This document shows positions 19,299 through 28,027 of a DNA stretch of 33,050 bases, piece by piece. The stretch's first letter is position 1, and each line of letters starts with the position of its first letter. The stretch comes from Filomicrobium sp. (lineage in GTDB: Bacteria > Pseudomonadota > Alphaproteobacteria > Rhizobiales > Hyphomicrobiaceae): positions 1 to 33,050 of the forward strand of contig NZGY01000067.1 in assembly GCA_002689605.1 (NCBI GenBank), written 5' to 3'. The notes beneath the pieces were generated by a model. The model saw only the letters and a list, made by a program, of their open reading frames with translations, searched no databases and had not been told where the DNA came from. Made by a program: the position numbers and the translations under genes.

Positions 19299-20465
19299 AT
19301 GGTTGCTTTGCCACTGCATAAAACATCCGAAGCGGATTACGGTGACGAACAAGCCGAGCTTGAACGCTATCGCGAAGAAGGCGCACGCCGGGCACTGGCA
19401 ATGGACAATCGCGGACCAATAAAGTTCGACGATAGTGGACGCCTCGACCAGGGCATCCTTGACGCCTATTCGAAGTACGGCTTCTACGTTTTCACCGATG
19501 TTCTGAGCGCCGACGAGCGTGCCGACCTCGAAAAGGATCTCGCCGACGTCCTTGAGCGTGCTCCTGTCAATCCGGACGCAACGGTCGACAAATATGGCCG
19601 GCCTGCTCTTGGCTCCGACTGCGAGGGGCGAACAGTAACAATGGTTAAGCCATTGTCTGATCCTGTCGGTGGAACAGACGCCAGTCACGGGCGCCATCAG
19701 GTCAAGATGTTCGAGCCGGAAGCGCCAGAGGATGCGCCGGATTACGTCCTTCAGCTGTTGCTTGGTTCGCTCCAGTTTTCCGATGCCCACTTGCGCCTCT
19801 ACGGTCATCCGCAGCTGCTGGCGGTTGCTGCCGCGATTAATGGCGGCGACTTCACACCGTTCAATGAGGCCATCTGGATCAAGCATCCGCACCTTGGTGG
19901 CTCCGTGTCTTGGCATCAGGACGGTTGGACACACTGGGACAATCCAGACCTCGAGGAAGACACCCACGGCTTCAATTTCATGGCGCAGCTTTATGGCTGC
20001 GATGCTGCCAACGGTCTCTGGGTCGTGCCTGGGACACACAAGCAAGGCAAAGTCGATATCAGGGCCATGGCCGAGGCAGTGGGTTCCGACCGATTGCCGA
20101 ACGCCGTCCCGTTGATCTGCGGGCCAGGAGATGTTGCGATCGTCAATCGCCAAGCAGCACACGGTTCGTTCGCCAACACCAGTCCCAATATCCGCGTGAC
20201 CTTCAACCTGGGCTTTCACAAGCGCGCATCGGTTCTTGATGTTGAAAGCGGCGGTGTCCACAACCCGATCCAGAAGTACACGGCGGACTACATCCGCGAA
20301 CGCTCGAAAGTTATCTCTTATGCCATCGACGCGCGCCAGCAGAGGTTCCCGGAAGAAACTCCCTACCGTTACGAGCCGCTTGCAGATGTCGCCAATGAGC
20401 TGAGATGGAACGAAGCCGCACGCGCCAAGATCAAGGACTATAATTTGAAAGATCTGGGGATCTGA
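19299..20465 (+). CDS. Phytanoyl-CoA dioxygenase (PhyH) family Fe(II)/2OG oxygenase
   Basis: SVSWHQDGWTHW (HxD), ANGLWVVPGTHKQGK, AAHGSFANTSPNIRVTFNLG (distal His and Arg). Confidence 0.93.
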   Translation: MVALPLHKTSEADYGDEQAELERYREEGARRALAMDNRGPIKFDDSGRLDQGILDAYSKYGFYVFTDVLSADERADLEKDLADVLERAPVNPDATVDKYGRPALGSDCEGRTVTMVKPLSDPVGGTDASHGRHQVKMFEPEAPEDAPDYVLQLLLGSLQFSDAHLRLYGHPQLLAVAAAINGGDFTPFNEAIWIKHPHLGGSVSWHQDGWTHWDNPDLEEDTHGFNFMAQLYGCDAANGLWVVPGTHKQGKVDIRAMAEAVGSDRLPNAVPLICGPGDVAIVNRQAAHGSFANTSPNIRVTFNLGFHKRASVLDVESGGVHNPIQKYTADYIRERSKVISYAIDARQQRFPEETPYRYEPLADVANELRWNEAARAKIKDYNLKDLGI

Positions 20466-20498
20466 CCTGATGCCGGCAGCGTGAACCAGGGTGAAGCC

Positions 20499-21527
20499 AT
20501 GAAGGTGTCTATCTCCGTTGGCGGATATGCCAAGGACGGCATCGAAGAGACAGTCCAGTTTGTACAGGAATGCGAGCGACTTGGCGTTGATTGTGTTTGG
20601 GCGGCAGAGGCCTGGGGGGCTGACTCAATCACTGCCTTGGCGTATCTGGCAGCCAAGACGGAGAAGATCAAGCTGGGTAGCGGGATCCTGCAGATCAGTG
20701 CTCGCGCACCGGCCATGACCGCCATGACAGCGCTGTCGCTCAACGTTATGAGCGGCGGTCGCTACATATGCGGCCTTGGGGTCAGTGGCCCGCAAGTGGT
20801 CGAAGGCTTGCACGGTGTCGACTACTCAGAACCACTCACAAGGTTGCGCGAGAACGTTGAGATCCTGCGGATGGCGTTCCGCGGTGACAAGCTTGTCATC
20901 GATGGCAAACGCCACCAACTGCCGCGCCCAGGCGGCGAAGGAAAGGCTCTGCGTCTCGATCATTTGCCTGCCGATATTCCTATTTTTCTGGCAACCTTGG
21001 CGCCGCGCTCCTTGGAGTATACCGGAGCCGCTGCCGACGGCTGGCTCGGCACATCGTTCTCACCCGATCATGCCGAGGCGCACCTCTCACATATTCGCAA
21101 GGGAGCTGAGGCGGCTGGACGCTCGCTGGCTGACATAGAACTTGTGACTGCTTGTTCGCTTGGCATTGGCGAAAACGTCGAAGAGCAAATAGAAAAGCGC
21201 AAGCGCAGCGTTGCATTCAACCTCGGTGCTATGGGTTCGGCTTCGACCAACTTCTACAACGACGCATTCCGCCGTGCGGGTTACATCGATGACTCCTTAG
21301 CTGTGCAGGAACTCTGGCTTTCCGGCAAACGCCCTGATGCGATCGCCCGTGTGCCGGACGAAATGGTTACCGCATTTAGTGCAATTGGTACATCAGAGAT
21401 GGTAAGACAGCGTATCCAAGTCTATCGCAACGTTGGCATCAATGGTCTGCAACTGCGTTTCGACACCAACGACATGCGCGAGCGGCTCGACATGATTGGT
21501 CAGCTTATGGATATGCTGGCAGAGTAG
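20499..21527 (+). CDS. LLM-class (luciferase-like / F420-type) flavin-dependent oxidoreductase
   Basis: VQECERLGVDCVWAAEAWGADSITALAYLAAKTEKIKLGSGILQISARAPAMTAMTALSLNVMSGGR. Confidence 0.92.
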   Translation: MKVSISVGGYAKDGIEETVQFVQECERLGVDCVWAAEAWGADSITALAYLAAKTEKIKLGSGILQISARAPAMTAMTALSLNVMSGGRYICGLGVSGPQVVEGLHGVDYSEPLTRLRENVEILRMAFRGDKLVIDGKRHQLPRPGGEGKALRLDHLPADIPIFLATLAPRSLEYTGAAADGWLGTSFSPDHAEAHLSHIRKGAEAAGRSLADIELVTACSLGIGENVEEQIEKRKRSVAFNLGAMGSASTNFYNDAFRRAGYIDDSLAVQELWLSGKRPDAIARVPDEMVTAFSAIGTSEMVRQRIQVYRNVGINGLQLRFDTNDMRERLDMIGQLMDMLAE

Positions 21528-21555
21528 CCAGCGCACACCCGCAGCTAGCGGTGCA

Positions 21556-22422
21556 TCAGCCGGCAATCCGCTCGGCAATCGAGACAATCCTGCTCATTTC
21601 ACGAAGCACAGGCTTTTCAATCAGCTTGCCGTCGATTACCACGAGGCCCGTATCCGCCTCCGCAAACTCTTTGAGTACGCGGCGTGCGTGAGCAATAGCC
21701 GCCTCGCTTGGCGTGAAGACATCATTGAGAATGCCGATTTGCTTCGGATGTATGGAGCCCTTACCGCTGAAGCCAAGGTCGCGCACCAATTCTGCTTCCC
21801 GCCGCATGCCGTCGGGATCCTCTAGGTCAAGATAGGGCACATCGATTGCATCGATACCGGCTGCCGCAGCTGCATGAACAACCCGCGATCGTGCGTAAAG
21901 CAGTGGTTTCCATTCGTTCTTGCACCGAAGTTCCGCGGCCATATCGACACCACCGAAAAACAACGCATCAATGCGCGGGCTAGCATGCGACAGTTCAAAG
22001 GCACATTCCAAAGCAGCGTTGGTCTCAATAATAATGTGCAATCGCACGTCATCATGCCCACGCTCGGTCAGCAGGTCATCTAGCCAGACAATTTCGTCGG
22101 GTGTCATGACTTTCGGCAGCATCAAGGCGGGGGGAGGCGTAGCAGTTGCTATAACAGCTTGCACATCGGCAAGACCGAAGGCAGTCCGCAGACAGTTGAT
22201 CCGCACGATCCTCTCGACACCGTCATCGGCCTGGGGTTCTGCAAACAAGGCAAGCCCCTTTGTGCGCGCCTCATCCTTGTCCTTTGGCGCAATGCCGTCT
22301 TCTAGCTCAACGCACACGATATCAGTGCCAGACGCCAAAGCCTTTGGAAACATGTCCGGCTCGAGGCCAGGAGAAAAAATAAAGCTCCGCCGTGGCCGCA
22401 CAGCGATGTCTTTGTTGCTCAT
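21556..22422 (-). CDS. HpcH/HpaI aldolase / CitE-like CoA ester lyase
   Basis: RRSFIFSPGLEPDMFPKALASGTDIVCVELEDGIAPKDKDEAR, LHIIIETNAALECAFELSHASPRIDALFFGGVDMAAEL, GKGSIHPKQI. Confidence 0.93.
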   Translation of the reverse strand: MSNKDIAVRPRRSFIFSPGLEPDMFPKALASGTDIVCVELEDGIAPKDKDEARTKGLALFAEPQADDGVERIVRINCLRTAFGLADVQAVIATATPPPALMLPKVMTPDEIVWLDDLLTERGHDDVRLHIIIETNAALECAFELSHASPRIDALFFGGVDMAAELRCKNEWKPLLYARSRVVHAAAAAGIDAIDVPYLDLEDPDGMRREAELVRDLGFSGKGSIHPKQIGILNDVFTPSEAAIAHARRVLKEFAEADTGLVVIDGKLIEKPVLREMSRIVSIAERIAG

Positions 22423-22468
22423 GTGGTTGTCTTCCGTCTCGAATGGGTAAGGGGATTACGGCCGAGGA

Positions 22469-23374
22469 TTACATCATACCGGCTGTGTGAGCCTTGTCTT
22501 CACCTGACTGTGCCGCAAAAATCGACGTGTATCCGCCCGACCAGTCTGGCGGGATCTGACAAGGGCGCGGGTCATGCGCGGCCCACCGCACCGCTTCACC
22601 GCGCACAACTTCATAGGTATGCGATGTCGGCTGTGGGTGTGCGGTGTACGCCTTTGCGTCCCCTGACGAATAGCAATTCAGCAGTAGCGGACGTGGCTCT
22701 GGAGATTTGCTCGATGGCGAGAAGTGTAGCGCACGGCAGTTATGAATAGTTATGGAGCCCGCAGGCCCCATCAGGTAATCGGCTTTTGACATATCGACAG
22801 CGGCTGAGTCCTCGTTGTTGAGACAACCGGCCCAGGCACCATCTTTGTCATACTGGTCGTACAGCGGCCCATTATGACTGCCCGGCAGAATGGCCAACGG
22901 ACCATTCTTCATGTCTGTGTCGGCGAGGTAGGTGCCGATGGTAAAGACGTTGTAGTTCGTGTGTGGAAAGAACTGTATGTCCTGGTGCCACTTCACAGTG
23001 TCACTTTCGTCGAACCACTTGAAGTTCAGCTTCGAGTGGTGGAACACCACGTTTGGTCCGGCAAGATCTGCTGCAACATCAGCCATAATGCCTGTTGCAA
23101 AATTCCAGTAAACCTCATGCTGGTCGTCGGGGCTCTTCAAGCGACGCAAAACGGGCTTGTCAGATGAGTGACCTGGACCAATATCGAAAGTCTCGCCGGA
23201 TTGGGTTACTGCCCGGCTCTTATCAACAAACTCATCGGTAACCCTGATGAGCTCCTCCAGCGTTGCCGTTGGTATCAGACTTTCAACACCGACATAGCCA
23301 TGCTCGAAATAATGTTCGCGCTGAGCCTGAGTTAGAATGCGCGCGGGATAGGATAGGATTTCTTCGGGCGTCAT
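22469..23374 (-). CDS. Second phytanoyl-CoA dioxygenase (PhyH) family protein
   Basis: DTVKWHQDIQFFPHTNYNVFTIGTYLADTDMKNGPLAILPGSHNG; distal His and Arg in NCRALHFSPSSKSPEPRPLLL; likely start MTPEEILSYPA at 23374. Confidence 0.92.
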   Translation of the reverse strand: MTPEEILSYPARILTQAQREHYFEHGYVGVESLIPTATLEELIRVTDEFVDKSRAVTQSGETFDIGPGHSSDKPVLRRLKSPDDQHEVYWNFATGIMADVAADLAGPNVVFHHSKLNFKWFDESDTVKWHQDIQFFPHTNYNVFTIGTYLADTDMKNGPLAILPGSHNGPLYDQYDKDGAWAGCLNNEDSAAVDMSKADYLMGPAGSITIHNCRALHFSPSSKSPEPRPLLLNCYSSGDAKAYTAHPQPTSHTYEVVRGEAVRWAAHDPRPCQIPPDWSGGYTSIFAAQSGEDKAHTAGMM

Positions 23375-23556
23375 GGCGTTGTCCTCCCAACTTGTGTATC
23401 GCCGACTGCCATTGAGCAAAAACAGGCAGACGCGGCACTCGAACATTCCATTCTTGTCAATTTTGGCACCAAATCGCGCCAATCTCCATAGTCAATGGTA
23501 GCATTGGCCTGATATCTTTTGAGACAAAGCAAATTGTTTTTCTATGGAGGCTAGAG

Positions 23557-24327
23557 ATGACCAAGCTATTGCAAGGCCACTGCGCCGTTATAACAGGCGC
23601 AGGGTCCGGTATTGGTCAGGCGATTGCGGTTGGTTATGCCGAGCACGGCGCCAAAGTCGCCCTACTAGATATCGACAAATCAGCTGCCGAGGCGACAGCA
23701 CAACAGGTTGCTGAAGCAGGCGGCAAAGCCAGTTGCTTCGAGGTCGATGTCGCCAACCGCCAGCAATGCGCGGAGATCGCTCAGGGTGTGGTTGACGAAC
23801 TCGGCAAGGTAACCATCCTTGTCAATAACGCCGGCATTAATAGACGCAATCCTATCACGGCAGATCAGGCTGATGTCTTCAAGGACTGGGACGACATCAT
23901 CGACATCAACGTGAAGGGCGTTTTCAATATCACCCACGCGTTTATCGAGCAGCTCCGAGCAAACAAGGGGCGTGTCGTCAATATTGGCTCCATCCAATCC
24001 TTCGTGCATGTCCGTACGCCGAATTCAGCTGCCTACACGACTTCAAAGCACGGGGTGCTCGGATTCACAAAGGCCCTTGCTGCCGAACTCGGTAAGGATG
24101 GTGTACGTGTTAACGCGATCGGGCCTGGCCTGATTGAAACTCCGTTGAATGCTCATTCCCGCGCCAACAATCCAGATCTGGTCAAGATATTCTTGGACCA
24201 CACACCGCTGGGACGCGCAGGGCAAGCGGGAGATATTGTCGGTCCTGCCGTATTCTTGGCGTCGGATATGGCAGCCTACGTTACAGGCACAATTATCATG
24301 GCTGACGGTGGTTATCGCACGATCTGA
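23557..24327 (+). CDS. Short-chain dehydrogenase/reductase (SDR)
   Basis: VITGAGSGIGQAIA, LVNNAGI, YTTSKHGVLGFTKALAAELG. Confidence 0.97.
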   Translation: MTKLLQGHCAVITGAGSGIGQAIAVGYAEHGAKVALLDIDKSAAEATAQQVAEAGGKASCFEVDVANRQQCAEIAQGVVDELGKVTILVNNAGINRRNPITADQADVFKDWDDIIDINVKGVFNITHAFIEQLRANKGRVVNIGSIQSFVHVRTPNSAAYTTSKHGVLGFTKALAAELGKDGVRVNAIGPGLIETPLNAHSRANNPDLVKIFLDHTPLGRAGQAGDIVGPAVFLASDMAAYVTGTIIMADGGYRTI

Positions 24328-24339
24328 TCTGGAGGCCCG

Positions 24340-25467
24340 ATGTCAGGTTTCGCACAGCAAGAATTGATGGCACGGGTCGACCAGTTCGTCGCGAGTTGGC
24401 GTCATCAGCGTGATCAGTTGCATACCATGCAGGACTTCCCCTCGCAGATCTGGCAGTCATTGGCTGATAGCGGATTGCTAGGCCTCGGGTTATCGAAAAC
24501 CTATGGTGGGTTTGGAGCTGACTACAAGACACTCGCAATCACCGCACAACGCATGTCACAGGTCGGCGCTGTCATGGGGATCACCACGACTTGGTTGGCG
24601 CATAGCATCAATGCACGCCTTCACGTTGAAGGGCGTGGGACCAATGCGCAGAAGCAGGAATGGCTGCCGCGCCTTGCAGCTGGAGACACATCGGTTTGCG
24701 TTGCCATATCCGAGCCTGGCGCAGGTGCGCATCCCAAACATCTTAAAACTACAGCTGCCCGAGATGGAGATTACTTTGTCATCAACGGAGCTAAGTCCTA
24801 CCTGACCAACGGCCCCTTGTCCGACGTGTTCATCATCCTTGCAATCACGGATGAAGTCGCTGGTCGCAAGTCCTTTTCCGCGATCCTGGTACCACGCAGT
24901 TCGCCTGGCTTGCAGCAAACCCCGGGCATCGATATTGACTTCCTTCGTCCATCCCCGCATTGCGGTTTGGAGCTGAAAAGCTGTCGCGTACCAGTATCAA
25001 ATTTACTCGGCTCACTTGGTGAGGGCTTCGTTGAAGTTTCCATGCCAATGCGGGCGATCGAAGATGTGCTTAAGACTTCATCTCTGGCAGGAGCAATTCA
25101 GGCTGAACTACGATTCCTCGCCAATAGCTTGAAACACCCAGGATCGGAAAGTTTGGCTGACTTCGGGTCATTGAAGGATCGCGCTGATGCATTGGGAGAT
25201 CTGGCCTTCGGCCTTGCTGCAGAACTTGACCGTGACCCGACCAAGCCCGAACGTATGAATGCCGCCGCTTCTGGCTTTCGTGCGTTTACCAAATATCTGC
25301 AGGACGATATCGACGCATATGTCGCTCGCTACGACCTTGTGCTATCGCAAAGCGCGCAGATGCTGCGGCGCGATATCGTAAAGTCGTTCGAGATTGCAGC
25401 ATCAGCGCACTGCATTCAATCGGCTCGTCGGGCCGAATCATTCATTCGCCAAGGAGCCGCTCATTGA
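24340..25467 (+). CDS. Acyl-CoA dehydrogenase-like protein with a divergent C-terminus
   Basis: LGLGLSKTYGGFGADYKTLAI, CVAISEPGAGAHPKHLKTTAARDGDYFVINGAKSYLTNG; the canonical C-terminal ACAD motifs are not apparent. Confidence 0.88.
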   Translation: MSGFAQQELMARVDQFVASWRHQRDQLHTMQDFPSQIWQSLADSGLLGLGLSKTYGGFGADYKTLAITAQRMSQVGAVMGITTTWLAHSINARLHVEGRGTNAQKQEWLPRLAAGDTSVCVAISEPGAGAHPKHLKTTAARDGDYFVINGAKSYLTNGPLSDVFIILAITDEVAGRKSFSAILVPRSSPGLQQTPGIDIDFLRPSPHCGLELKSCRVPVSNLLGSLGEGFVEVSMPMRAIEDVLKTSSLAGAIQAELRFLANSLKHPGSESLADFGSLKDRADALGDLAFGLAAELDRDPTKPERMNAAASGFRAFTKYLQDDIDAYVARYDLVLSQSAQMLRRDIVKSFEIAASAHCIQSARRAESFIRQGAAH

Positions 25468-26435
25468 CGGACAATCAGGTCGAAAAATTTACCTCCGTCG
25501 ACGAAATAATCGAAGGATTGGGTACGGTCTCCTATATCGCTTCGCGTGAAATTGCGACTGCCATTCTGATCGCAAAGAACCTCGAGAAACCCGTTCTGGT
25601 GGAAGGTTCTGCTGGGGTTGGCAAAACGGAGTTGGCACTTGCAACAGCTGCCCATCTCGATCTGCCGTTGATCCGAATGCAATGCTATGAGGGCTTGGAT
25701 GAATCCAAGGCGCTGTATGAATGGAAGTACGGTAAGCAGTTACTCTATACGCAGATTCTGAAGGAGAAGATCAGCGACGTTCTCGATGCGACCGATGACC
25801 TGCAATCGGCCATGGGGCGGTTGCACAATTTCAGCGACGTATTCTTCTCAGAACAGTTTCTTGAACCGCGACCACTACTGAAGGCTCTACAGGAAGAGGC
25901 TGGTGCGGTTCTGCTGATTGATGAGGTCGACAAGGCGAATGAAGAATTCGAAGCGTTCCTCCTCGAAGTTCTCTCAGCTTTCCAGGTAACCATTCCAGAA
26001 ATCGGCACAATCAAAGCAAAGAAGCCGCCAATTGTGTTTCTGACTTCAAACAACACGCGGGACATGGGAGATGCTCTGAAGCGGCGCTGTCTGCATCTCT
26101 ATATCCCGCTACCTGATGCGCGCCTCGAAGAACGGATCGTGACGGCGCGGGTGCCAGACATCGATAAGCGCCTGCGCCGGCAGTTGGTTACCTTTGTTCA
26201 GTCTCTGCGCGAAACGGATCTTAAAAAACTGCCTTCGATTAGTGAAACTATCGATTGGGCACGTGCACTTGTATTGTTGCATGCGAAGGAGTTGGAAACA
26301 CCTCTGGTACGCGAGACTCTCAATGTGCTCCTGAAGTTCGAGGAAGACATCAAAGCTACCGGCCCAAAGTTGAACGAGTTGGTCGTTGGAGCGCAGAAGG
26401 CGTCGTATGGTATCACGGAGGGCGATAGTGGCTGA
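25464..26435 (+). CDS. MoxR-family AAA+ ATPase
   Basis: TTG start in a 4-nt overlap with the upstream stop; Walker A VEGSAGVGKTELA, Walker B GAVLLIDEVDKA. Confidence 0.95.
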   Translation: MTDNQVEKFTSVDEIIEGLGTVSYIASREIATAILIAKNLEKPVLVEGSAGVGKTELALATAAHLDLPLIRMQCYEGLDESKALYEWKYGKQLLYTQILKEKISDVLDATDDLQSAMGRLHNFSDVFFSEQFLEPRPLLKALQEEAGAVLLIDEVDKANEEFEAFLLEVLSAFQVTIPEIGTIKAKKPPIVFLTSNNTRDMGDALKRRCLHLYIPLPDARLEERIVTARVPDIDKRLRRQLVTFVQSLRETDLKKLPSISETIDWARALVLLHAKELETPLVRETLNVLLKFEEDIKATGPKLNELVVGAQKASYGITEGDSG

Positions 26436-27780
26436 ACGCCCACTTGAGGATTTTGTCCGCGCTCTTCGAGCAGCGGATGTCCGGGTTTCCGTCGCTGAAG
26501 CTATGGAGGCACATGAGGTCGTTGCTCAAATCGGTTACGGCGATCGCACTTTGCTTAAGAATGCGCTTGGCTTGACCGTAGCCAAGACGCTTGAGGAGAA
26601 AGATCGCTTTTCTGAGGCCTTTGATCTTTTCTTTACTCGAAACCAATTTATTCAAAGCGAGTCGGATCGGAGCCAGGATCAAAACCACTCCGATGAACAA
26701 TCGTCGACTAATACTGGCAACGTACTGGCTGACATGTTGCGCTCGGGTGATCGCGAAGGCTTGGCCGCCGCAATGGAAGCTGCAGGGCAAGCTGCAGGCG
26801 TCGGCAATGTGCGGTATGTCACCCAGGTCAACTTCCTTGCACGGCGTATGCTCGAGCAGATGGGTATCAGCGAACTCGAAAGCTTGATCTCGGCGGTCGC
26901 GCGCGGTGATGTTCCGGGTGGCGAGCAGATGGTCGGGACGCTCGAAGGTCAACGGAGAAACCTGATTGCTGAAGCCCGCAACTACGTCGAGCGCCAGCAT
27001 GAGATGTTTGGCAAGAACGCCGCTGAAGAGTTGCGCGCACAATTCCTAGAGAAGACACCACTTGCGACCATCGACCGGCGCGACTTCAATAGAATGAACG
27101 CACTGATCCGGCGAATGGCACGAAAGCTAGCAGCCAAGCACAGTCATCGTAGCAAGCGAACACGGCGCGGGCATCTTGATGTCCGCCGGACGCTGCGGGT
27201 CAACATGGCCCATGATGGGGTGCCATTTGAAACGATTTGGAAACAGAAACGTATCGAAAAGCCAAAGGTCGTTGCGATCTGCGATGTTAGTCGTTCCGTT
27301 GCAGCAGCTGCGCAGTTTCTGTTGATGTTTCTCTATAACTTGAATGAGGTCCTGGCGGATCTTCGGAGTTTCGCATTTTCATCGCATCTGGCGGAAATTG
27401 AAGATGTGCTTGACAACCACAGTATCGAAGAAGCGATCCCGAAAGTGCTTGATAAAATCGGCTTCATGTCGACGGATTATGGGCGCGCGCTCGATGATTT
27501 GAAGGTGAAATATGCGGACGCAATCGATCGCCGTACGACCGTTATAATTCTGGGTGATGCGCGCTCAAACTACCGCGATCCGCGCAGCGATGTCATGAAA
27601 TGGCTCAATGATCGCAGCCGCCGCGTGATCTGGCTCAATCCTGAACCAGAGTCCTTCTGGGGCATTGGTGACTCAGAAATGCTACGCTACCGACCTTACT
27701 GCCACGTCGCTAAGACCTGCAGCACTATCAAGCATTTTGAACGCATTGTTGACGATATCCTTAGAACTTCAATGCGTTAG
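26428..27780 (+). CDS. VWA-domain protein, CoxE-like, MoxR partner
   Basis: MIDAS DVSRS in VVAICDVSRSVAAAAQFLLMFLYNL; STDYGRALDDL; GTG start at 26428 overlaps the MoxR stop by 8 nt. Confidence 0.92.
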   Translation: MAERPLEDFVRALRAADVRVSVAEAMEAHEVVAQIGYGDRTLLKNALGLTVAKTLEEKDRFSEAFDLFFTRNQFIQSESDRSQDQNHSDEQSSTNTGNVLADMLRSGDREGLAAAMEAAGQAAGVGNVRYVTQVNFLARRMLEQMGISELESLISAVARGDVPGGEQMVGTLEGQRRNLIAEARNYVERQHEMFGKNAAEELRAQFLEKTPLATIDRRDFNRMNALIRRMARKLAAKHSHRSKRTRRGHLDVRRTLRVNMAHDGVPFETIWKQKRIEKPKVVAICDVSRSVAAAAQFLLMFLYNLNEVLADLRSFAFSSHLAEIEDVLDNHSIEEAIPKVLDKIGFMSTDYGRALDDLKVKYADAIDRRTTVIILGDARSNYRDPRSDVMKWLNDRSRRVIWLNPEPESFWGIGDSEMLRYRPYCHVAKTCSTIKHFERIVDDILRTSMR

Positions 27781-28027
27781 CAAGGTTTTTCGGGCCAGTG
27801 TTGAGGTCGGTTCCAAGCAATTGACCGTAAAGCTTGATATGAATTTGACTAGGCGTTGCTACAGTCCAGCGATAAACTACTGATAATGCAGGTCCTGTCC
27901 GGATGATATACGGCGGTCGACATAAGTTAGCCGCTGAATGCGTGTTGGGTGAGACAAGCAGAATAGAATTCGATGCATGCACTGCTAGCTGGATCGCAAG
28001 CCTTGAGGGCCTGTCTTGAGTAACTCT

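Noticed and set aside
19239-20261. 340-aa minus-strand ORF
   Set aside because: Antisense to the convincing PhyH gene at 19299-20465 with no recognisable domain; a shadow ORF of high-GC coding sequence.
26413-27042. 209-aa minus-strand ORF
   Set aside because: Antisense to the VWA gene, which has clear MIDAS motifs.
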